DNA from: Acholeplasmatales bacterium | Lineage (GTDB): Bacteria > Bacillota_I > Bacilli_A > Acholeplasmatales > Anaeroplasmataceae | Direction: 5' to 3' | NCBI GenBank assembly: GCA_017388605.1 | Contig: JAFPIE010000236.1 | Span: 1 to 6,434 of the forward strand | Length of the DNA: 6,434 nucleotides | Part shown: positions 1 through 4,379 of the stretch, piece after piece | Numbering within the stretch: position 1 is the stretch's first letter | Layout of the letters: each line of letters opens with the position of its first letter | Notes under the pieces: generated by a model | Seen by the model: only the letters and a program-made list of their open reading frames with translations | What the model was told of the DNA's origin: nothing | The model's database searches: none | Made by a program: the position numbers and the translations under genes

Positions 1-579
1 ACTCTATCCATTGAAGGTCCATATGCCTATGGTCTATTAAAGGCTGAGCGTGGAGTACACCGCTTGGTTCGTATTTCTCCATTCGATTCGAATGCAAGAC
101 GTCATACCTCCTTCTGTAGCTGCGAAATTGCACCTCAAATTGAGGAAACATCCGATTTAGTGATTCCTGAGGAGGATTTAAGAATTGATACCTTCTGTTC
201 CTCAGGTCCTGGTGGACAGGGTGTTAATACAACCTATTCTGCAGTAAGAATTACACATAAGCCAACGGGTCTATTTGTTGCATGCCAAAAGGAGCGAAGC
301 CAAATCCGCAATAAGGAAATTGCGATGACTCTATTAAAATCTAAGCTATTAGAGCTTGAAATTAAGAAGCAAGAGGAAGAGCTTGCTAAGGAAAAGGGTG
401 AACAAATGGGTATTAATTTTGGTTCACAGATACGTTCCTATGTATTCTGTCCATATACCCTAGTTAAGGATCACCGTACGGATTATGAAATGGGAAATAT
501 CACAGCTGTAATGGATGGAGATATCGAAGGCTTTATGCTTGAATATTTAAAGATGAAGGCTGGTGCTAAGAATGAGTAA
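1..579 (+). CDS. prfB: Peptide chain release factor 2 (RF2), C-terminal part, 5' end outside the window
   Basis: RF2 recognises UAA and UGA stop codons in the ribosomal A site and triggers hydrolysis of peptidyl-tRNA. The frame is open from base 1, so 192 C-terminal residues are visible and about half of the usual 330-370 residue protein is missing. The stop-reading tripeptide Ser-Pro-Phe is at bases 76-84, in the context [15 protein letters not shown]; this marks RF2 rather than RF1. The catalytic GGQ is encoded at 211-219. The C-terminal block GSQIRSYVF, then VKDHRT, then [10 protein letters not shown] is typical of RF2. Odd residues: GGQ is followed by GVNTTYS rather than the common HVNKTDS, and preceded by CSSGP. 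A TTG at 64 is an internal Leu codon, not a start. Any programmed frameshift site would be upstream of the window. The gene ends in TAA and overlaps the next gene. Identification is very secure. Confidence 0.97.
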   Translation, partial: TLSIEGPYAYGLLKAERGVHRLVRISPFDSNARRHTSFCSCEIAPQIEETSDLVIPEEDLRIDTFCSSGPGGQGVNTTYSAVRITHKPTGLFVACQKERSQIRNKEIAMTLLKSKLLELEIKKQEEELAKEKGEQMGINFGSQIRSYVFCPYTLVKDHRTDYEMGNITAVMDGDIEGFMLEYLKMKAGAKNE

Positions 580-1561
580 TGAAGAATTAAAGGAAGCCAA
601 AGAGACAATTCAAGAAATAGAAAAAAAGAATAAGCCTGATTTTAAGAAATGGTTTATTCAATATATATGGATTAGTGTTGGTGTAATCTTTGTAACGCTT
701 GGTTATTATTTCTTCTTTGACCCTGCAAAGATTATTGCAGGTGGAGTTACTGGTCTTGCAATATTCCTAAAGCCTTTATGGGAAAATTCAAGTTGGTTCA
801 CATCTTCTATATTCCTATATGGAATAGAAGCAATTTGCTTACTTTTAGGTTTAATCTTTATTGGTAAGGATTTCTTTTTAAAGACGATTTATGCATCGTT
901 ATTATACCCATCCTTAGTATTTTTGTTTGAAAGATTACAGGTTCCACAAAATGTAATTTTTGATTCATTTAAACATGTGGATGAATTTGGGAATGTTATA
1001 TATAATAATCAAGTATTAATCAGTTTATTTTTAGGTGCTTTATTAACTGGTGGTGGAGTTGGTATTGCCCTAAGAAATAATGGATCTACTGGTGGTATTG
1101 ATGTCATTCAAAAAATGATTTCAAAATATGCTAAGATTCCACTATCTCAAACGATGTATTTTACAGACTGGGTAATCGTATTATTTGCGGGATTAAAATT
1201 TACTCCATTTAGCTATTCTATAGAATTTGTTGTATATGGCTCAATAGCTGTAATTGTTGAGGGCTTTATCATCGATTATATTGCCTTATCCATCAAGCCA
1301 AGAAGAACCGTATATGTTATATCGGATAATCCTCAAAGCATTAAGGATTTAATCTATTCAGAGCTTGACCGTGGTGTAACCTTCTCCCCAGTTATGGGAG
1401 CTTATACCAATAAGGAAAGAACGATGGTTATTTGTACAATGGATAAGAATGAGGCATACCGTATTGTAGGTATGATTTCTAAGGTTGATCCTAAGGCTTT
1501 TACCTTTGTAACCTCCTGTAAAGAGGTTAGAGGAGAATATGACAAGAGGGGCATATTTTAA
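572..1561 (+). CDS. YitT family membrane protein (DUF161 membrane domain plus DUF2179 domain)
   Basis: Integral membrane protein of the YitT/YvjA family, 329 residues; its biochemical role is not established. A charged N-terminal stretch (residues 1-26) precedes a hydrophobic helix at about 27-49. Further membrane segments lie at about 77-98, 102-119, 147-167 and 198-240. Family motifs include GGVTG (57-61) and GSTGGIDVI (171-179). The soluble C-terminal DUF2179 domain runs from about 245 to 322 and contains the characteristic RGVT (267-270) and GAY (276-278). Start choice: a GTG at 563 is also in frame, but the only SD-like AAGG (556-559) lies 3 nt from it, too close. From the ATG at 572 the gap is 12 nt, a little long but better. 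This start overlaps the prfB stop by 8 nt, suggesting translational coupling. In Bacillus subtilis a paralogue (yvjA) also sits beside prfB, as far as I recall. Confidence 0.95.
   Translation: MSNEELKEAKETIQEIEKKNKPDFKKWFIQYIWISVGVIFVTLGYYFFFDPAKIIAGGVTGLAIFLKPLWENSSWFTSSIFLYGIEAICLLLGLIFIGKDFFLKTIYASLLYPSLVFLFERLQVPQNVIFDSFKHVDEFGNVIYNNQVLISLFLGALLTGGGVGIALRNNGSTGGIDVIQKMISKYAKIPLSQTMYFTDWVIVLFAGLKFTPFSYSIEFVVYGSIAVIVEGFIIDYIALSIKPRRTVYVISDNPQSIKDLIYSELDRGVTFSPVMGAYTNKERTMVICTMDKNEAYRIVGMISKVDPKAFTFVTSCKEVRGEYDKRGIF
1545..1551 (+). promoter_or_regulatory. Ribosome binding site of recX
   Basis: AGAGGGG lies inside the last codons of the YitT-family gene, 9 nt before the ATG at 1561. It supports the start codon that shares one base with the upstream TAA (sequence TAATG). 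Confidence 0.7.
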
Positions 1562-2154
1562 TGATTGTAGAAAAGGTTTTGAAAACAAAAAAGGGTTTAT
1601 ATCAAATTACAATTGATAATAAAAATTATTTATTTAGTGAAGATACCATCGTTCAATTTCATTTGATTGAGGGTCATATAACCACTCAAAAGGAAATTGA
1701 TTTAGCTATAAAGAGTGAAGATGTATCTTCACTTTTTCATAAGGCGGTAGCCTATGCTTTAAAATATGGCGCAGGTGAAAAAAGGGTTAGGGATTATTTA
1801 AAAAGAAAAGAGGTTCCTTATTCTACCATTGATTCTATTATAAATAGAATGAAGGAGGATAAGATTTTAAATGATTTAGAATTGATAGATTCCTTAATTG
1901 AATCCTATGCCCAAAAAGGAAATGGACGTAATTTAATTAAAGAAAAGCTATATCAAAAGGGCTTTAAAAAGGAAGATATAGAGGATAGATTATCCTATAT
2001 GGATATGAATACCTATAAAAATGGATTAATTAAGTTATTTTCTAAGGTGGAGCATAGATATGATAAATATGATCTATCTATTCGAAAAGAAAAGCTTAAG
2101 GCTTATTTATTATCTAGGGGATATACTTATTCTGAAATTGCTTTCCTGTTCTAA
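1561..2154 (+). CDS. recX: Regulatory protein RecX
   Basis: RecX binds RecA filaments and modulates (usually inhibits) recombinase activity in DNA repair and the SOS response; it acts in the cytoplasm. The 197-residue product has a beta-rich N-terminal extension (about 1-55), usual for Firmicutes RecX, followed by three tandem three-helix RecX repeats at about 57-100, 101-145 and 150-197. Diagnostic motifs are AxxYALKYGAGEKRVRDYL (62-80), where many members have LSxRxRSExEVRxxL; then ILNDLELIDSLIESY (102-116); then LIKEKLYQKGF (125-135); and the final KLKAYLLSRGY (178-188). recA is not visible nearby. recX is translated from the prfB-YitT transcript through a TAATG junction, so its supply is probably tied to housekeeping transcription. 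No LexA-like box is visible before it. Lysine codons are about half AAA here, unlike the AAG-dominated genes downstream. The family call is confident; the effect on RecA is inferred from the family. Confidence 0.9.
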   Translation: MIVEKVLKTKKGLYQITIDNKNYLFSEDTIVQFHLIEGHITTQKEIDLAIKSEDVSSLFHKAVAYALKYGAGEKRVRDYLKRKEVPYSTIDSIINRMKEDKILNDLELIDSLIESYAQKGNGRNLIKEKLYQKGFKKEDIEDRLSYMDMNTYKNGLIKLFSKVEHRYDKYDLSIRKEKLKAYLLSRGYTYSEIAFLF

Positions 2155-2170
2155 TTTAACTTGTTAAATT
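2153..2170. repeat. Perfect palindrome overlapping the recX stop and the glgB -35
   Basis: AATTTAAC (2153-2160), a TT spacer and GTTAAATT (2163-2170) form a perfect 8-bp inverted repeat. It covers the last bases of the recX stop and the whole proposed -35 of the glgB promoter. It could be an operator or a weak AT-rich hairpin after recX. It has only one G-C pair per arm and no T-tract follows, so it is not a convincing intrinsic terminator. Confidence 0.5.
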
Positions 2171-2189
2171 GAAAATTCTAATATATAAT
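2161..2189 (+). promoter_or_regulatory. Predicted sigma-A promoter of glgB
   Basis: The -35 TTGTTA (2161-2166, four of six matches to TTGACA) and a perfect -10 TATAAT (2184-2189) are separated by exactly 17 nt. Transcription would start near 2196, giving a 5' leader of roughly 37 nt before the glgB ATG. An alternative -35, TTGAAA at 2169-2174, has no -10 at suitable spacing. Confidence 0.65.
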
Positions 2190-2193
2190 AAAA

Positions 2194-2206
2194 GTAACTG
2201 CGTTAC
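2194..2206. repeat. Small palindrome at the predicted glgB transcription start
   Basis: GTAAC (2194-2198), TGC, GTTAC (2202-2206) is a perfect 5-bp inverted repeat with a 3-nt centre. It lies on the predicted start site, a typical place for a repressor site. It is short enough to arise by chance. Confidence 0.3.
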
Positions 2207-2217
2207 GATATAAATAG

Positions 2218-2225
2218 AGAAGGAG
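2218..2225 (+). promoter_or_regulatory. Strong ribosome binding site of glgB
   Basis: AGAAGGAG lies 7 nt before the ATG at 2233. It is the best Shine-Dalgarno match in the window and fixes the glgB start. Confidence 0.85.
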
Positions 2226-2232
2226 TGATATT

Positions 2233-4245
2233 ATGTCTGTTCGTGAAAAAATTAATGGTGATTTCCTTTATTATTTCGATCAAGGAAAGGTAACCGACGC
2301 ATACCAGGTGTTTGGAGCACACCTAGTAAAGGATGAGTATGGGAATATGGTGGCATGTGAGTTTGCCTTATATGCACCAAATGCTGACCACATTTATATT
2401 ATTGGTGAGTGGAATTATTACCAAGAGGGTCAAACCGAAATGTATTGCATCGACGAGAAGGGTATTTGGTATGCAAGAATTGAGGGTAATTATGAGTGGA
2501 AGGCATACAAGTATGTCATCTACACAAAGAATGGACAGCGTTTAATTAAAGCTGATCCATATGCATTCTTTAGTGCATATCGTCCTGCACAGGACTCTAA
2601 GGTTTATGATATTGATGGATATTGGTGGAATGACCAGGATTGGATGTTCACCCATGAGAAGAGCTATGATAAGCCTTTAGCCATTTATGAAATGCATTTA
2701 GGATCTTGGAGAAAGAAGCCAGATGGTTCATTCTATACCACTGCAGAGCTTGCTCCTATGGTCGTTGATTATATGAAGCAATATGGATTTACTCATGTTG
2801 AGGTAATGCCTGCATATGAGCATCCACTTGATATGTCCTGGGGATATCAGGGAACTGGTTATTATTCCATTTCCGCTAGATGGGGTGTTCCTAAGGATTT
2901 CATGTATTTTATTGATTTATGTCACCAAAATGGTATTGGTGTAATTATGGACTGGGTTCCTGGTCATATTTGTCGTGATGCTCATGGCTTATATATGTTT
3001 GATGGTACTCCACTTTATGAGTATTCAAAGCCTGAGGATAGAGAAAATGTTGAGTGGGGAACTGCAAACCTTGACTTAGGTAAGGGAACAACGAGATCCT
3101 TCCTATTCTCTAACGCAATGTTCTATATGAATTATTTCCACATTGATGGTTTCCGTGTAGATGCAGTAAGTAATTTAATTTATTGGCTAGGAAACTGCAA
3201 CCGTGGTGTAAATGAGGGCGCATGTGATTTCTTAAGACAGTGCTCAAGATTAATCTTTGGTAAGGATGATAGAGTATTATTCATGGCTGAGGATTCTAGT
3301 GCTTATGGTAATGTTACAAAGCCAGTTGACTTTGGTGGACTTGGATTTAACTATAAGTGGGATATGGGTTGGATGAACGATACGCTTAAGTATTTCAAGC
3401 TAGACCCAATTTATAGAAAGTATCATCATCATCAATTAACATTCTCTATGATGTATTTCTATAGTGAGCAATTCTGTTTACCTCTATCTCATGATGAGGT
3501 TGTACACTGCAAGGGCTCCTTATTAAATAAGATGCCAGGTGACCGTTGGCAGCAATTCGCAAACTATAGATTATTAATTGGTTATATGTTTACACATCCA
3601 GGAAAGAAGCTATTATTCATGGGTGATGAATTATCTACATATGATGAATGGCATTATGAGGGTGAGCTTGCATGGAATATCCGTCAATACCCAGATCATG
3701 ATGCATCTGCAAGATTCGTTCGTGATATGACCTTAGTTTATAAATATCATGCACCATTATGGCAGGCAGATTATTCTACAAATGGATTCTACTGGATTCA
3801 AGCAGATAATGCAGATCAATCCTTATATGTATTCGCAAGAGTTGCAAATGATCCAAAGGATCAATTAGTTATCGTAATGAACTGTACACCTAATACATAT
3901 GATAATTATAGAATTGGTGTACCTGAAGCGGATGAATATGAAGAGGTAATCAACTCAGATAAGGATATTTATGGTGGTTCTAATAGAATTAATCCATTCA
4001 ACTTAAAGGTTGAAAACTATGGCCAGGATAATCAAGCACACAGTGTATTAATGACTATTCCACCTTTAGGTATTTCTGTACTAAAGCCTATTTATAAACC
4101 AAAGCCAGTTGTAGAAGAGCCTAAGGAAGAGGTAGAAGAGGCTAAGCCTGTTAAAAAGACTACAGCTAAGAAGACAACTACAAAGAAGGCTGAAGCTGAA
4201 AAAGCGCCTGCAAAAAAGGCAACAACAAAGAAGAAAGTTGCATAA
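2233..4245 (+). CDS. glgB: 1,4-alpha-glucan (glycogen) branching enzyme with a lysine-rich C-terminal tail
   Basis: GlgB cuts an alpha-1,4-glucan chain and rejoins it as an alpha-1,6 branch, building glycogen in the cytoplasm. The 670-residue product has an N-terminal CBM48-like module (about 22-115), a GH13 barrel (about 145-500) and a C-terminal beta domain (about 510-618); the extra N-terminal module of long GlgB forms is absent. GH13 motifs are intact: DWVPGH (240-245), GFRVDAV with nucleophile Asp310, MAED with acid/base Glu353, and LSHDE with Asp421. The sequences around WGYQGTGYY and LLNKMPGD fit the bacterial GH13_9 type. In the usual SHDEVVHGKGS segment, Gly is replaced by Cys426. 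After about residue 622 comes a tail not needed for catalysis in the family: an acidic stretch (VVEEPKEEVEEAKP), then lysine-, threonine- and alanine-rich sequence with 12 Lys in the last 30 residues. Lys codons are mostly AAG, suggesting good expression. It has its own promoter and precedes glgP. Confidence 0.97.
   Translation: MSVREKINGDFLYYFDQGKVTDAYQVFGAHLVKDEYGNMVACEFALYAPNADHIYIIGEWNYYQEGQTEMYCIDEKGIWYARIEGNYEWKAYKYVIYTKNGQRLIKADPYAFFSAYRPAQDSKVYDIDGYWWNDQDWMFTHEKSYDKPLAIYEMHLGSWRKKPDGSFYTTAELAPMVVDYMKQYGFTHVEVMPAYEHPLDMSWGYQGTGYYSISARWGVPKDFMYFIDLCHQNGIGVIMDWVPGHICRDAHGLYMFDGTPLYEYSKPEDRENVEWGTANLDLGKGTTRSFLFSNAMFYMNYFHIDGFRVDAVSNLIYWLGNCNRGVNEGACDFLRQCSRLIFGKDDRVLFMAEDSSAYGNVTKPVDFGGLGFNYKWDMGWMNDTLKYFKLDPIYRKYHHHQLTFSMMYFYSEQFCLPLSHDEVVHCKGSLLNKMPGDRWQQFANYRLLIGYMFTHPGKKLLFMGDELSTYDEWHYEGELAWNIRQYPDHDASARFVRDMTLVYKYHAPLWQADYSTNGFYWIQADNADQSLYVFARVANDPKDQLVIVMNCTPNTYDNYRIGVPEADEYEEVINSDKDIYGGSNRINPFNLKVENYGQDNQAHSVLMTIPPLGISVLKPIYKPKPVVEEPKEEVEEAKPVKKTTAKKTTTKKAEAEKAPAKKATTKKKVA
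4096..4242 (+). other. Low-complexity acidic then lysine-rich C-terminal tail of GlgB
   Basis: Residues 622-670 of GlgB follow the last recognisable strand of the C-terminal domain (ending near GISVLKPI). The first part is Pro/Glu/Val-rich. The rest repeats KK-T/A units such as KKTTAKK, TTTKKAEA, KAPAKKA and TTKKKVA, with an AKKTTTKKA/PAKKATTKK periodicity. It should be disordered and strongly basic, resembling the tails of histone H1-like or HupB-like proteins. AAA lysine codons are more frequent here than in the enzyme body. Confidence 0.85.
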
Positions 4246-4247
4246 TC

Positions 4248-4266
4248 TATTTAATACAATTAAATA
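4248..4266. repeat. AT-only inverted repeat just after glgB
   Basis: TATTTAAT (4248-4255), ACA, ATTAAATA (4259-4266) form a perfect 8-bp inverted repeat starting 2 nt after the glgB stop codon. It contains no G-C pairs and no T-tract follows, so as a terminator it would be very weak. No convincing intrinsic terminator is visible between glgB and glgP. Confidence 0.3.
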
Positions 4267-4285
4267 AACTTGAAATAATTACGTT

Positions 4286-4296
4286 GTTTTCGAAAC
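4286..4296. promoter_or_regulatory. Operator-like site 1 (upstream of the glgP -35)
   Basis: GTTTTCGAAAC has a palindromic TTTCGAAA core with a central CG, as in many LacI/GalR-family operators. It shares the 10-mer GTTTTCGAAA with site 3, 66 bp downstream. It lies about 17 bp upstream of the proposed -35. Confidence 0.5.
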
Positions 4297-4312
4297 TTTT
4301 TTCTATGAAGTA

Positions 4313-4342
4313 TTGAAAGTTTCGGAAACAATGTGATAAAAT
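4313..4342 (+). promoter_or_regulatory. Predicted sigma-A promoter of glgP (extended -10)
   Basis: The -35 TTGAAA (4313-4318, five of six) and -10 TAAAAT (4337-4342, five of six) are separated by 18 nt. A TG at 4334-4335 immediately upstream gives an extended -10 (TGA then TAAAAT). The start would fall near 4349, giving a leader of about 30 nt. It shows that glgP can be transcribed independently of glgB. Confidence 0.65.
4319..4329. promoter_or_regulatory. Operator-like site 2 (within the glgP promoter spacer)
   Basis: GTTTCGGAAAC is a perfect 5-bp palindrome around a central G. Read on the - strand it is GTTTCCGAAAC, one base different from site 1. Lying between -35 and -10, a bound protein would block RNA polymerase. 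Confidence 0.5.
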
Positions 4343-4352
4343 GCTTATGGAG

Positions 4353-4362
4353 TTTTCGAAAA
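4353..4362. promoter_or_regulatory. Operator-like site 3 (just after the predicted glgP start site)
   Basis: TTTTCGAAAA is a perfect 10-bp palindrome; with the preceding G it repeats the GTTTTCGAAA of site 1. Its CG is 34 bp from that of site 2 and 66 bp from that of site 1, giving nearly even spacing. Confidence 0.45.
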
Positions 4363-4364
4363 AT

Positions 4365-4370
4365 GGAGGG
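4365..4370 (+). promoter_or_regulatory. Ribosome binding site of glgP
   Basis: GGAGGG lies 9 nt before the ATG at 4380. It decides the start: in-frame ATGs at 4341 and 4347 exist with no stop between, but they overlap the -10 or lie before the likely transcript start, and the SD would be downstream of them. Confidence 0.85.
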
Positions 4371-4379
4371 AAACAAATA

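Larger units (their letters stand above)
4278..4337. repeat. Long inverted repeat in the glgB-glgP gap
   Basis: Bases 4278-4300 pair with 4315-4337. Nineteen of 23 positions are Watson-Crick complementary and the other four would be G-U pairs if transcribed, leaving a 14-nt loop (4301-4314). No U-tract follows, and the right arm contains most of the glgP -35 and enters the -10. The arms include the two operator-like cores GTTTTCGAAAC (4286-4296) and GTTTCGGAAAC (4319-4329). It is therefore better read as two oppositely oriented protein-binding sites than as a terminator, though a hairpin in read-through glgB mRNA is possible. Confidence 0.7.

Noticed and set aside
563..571. GTG at 563 as start of the YitT-family gene
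   Set aside because: Only 3 nt separate it from the SD-like AAGG; the ATG at 572 gives a workable gap and a usual start codon.
1358..1588. Open frame of 76 codons on the - strand, opposite the end of the YitT-family gene and the start of recX
   Set aside because: It is antisense to two well-supported genes, has no family resemblance, and no clear ribosome site. It is a shadow of coding bias.
2333..2545. Open frame of 70 codons in another frame within glgB
   Set aside because: Lies wholly inside the CBM48 region of a well-supported enzyme and shows no recognisable domain.
3422..3433. CAT/ATC trinucleotide run encoding three histidines in glgB
   Set aside because: A His-rich RKYHH segment is normal at this position in bacterial branching enzymes, so it is not a repeat expansion of interest.
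4286..4329. CcpA catabolite-response (cre) sites at the glgP promoter
   Set aside because: Only the right half (CGNNNNCA) matches on one strand of each site; the TG required in the left half is missing, so a different LacI-family regulator is more likely.
4341..4379. Upstream in-frame start codons (ATG at 4341 and 4347) that would extend GlgP by 13 or 11 residues
   Set aside because: The GGAGGG ribosome site lies after them, and they overlap or precede the predicted -10 and transcription start.
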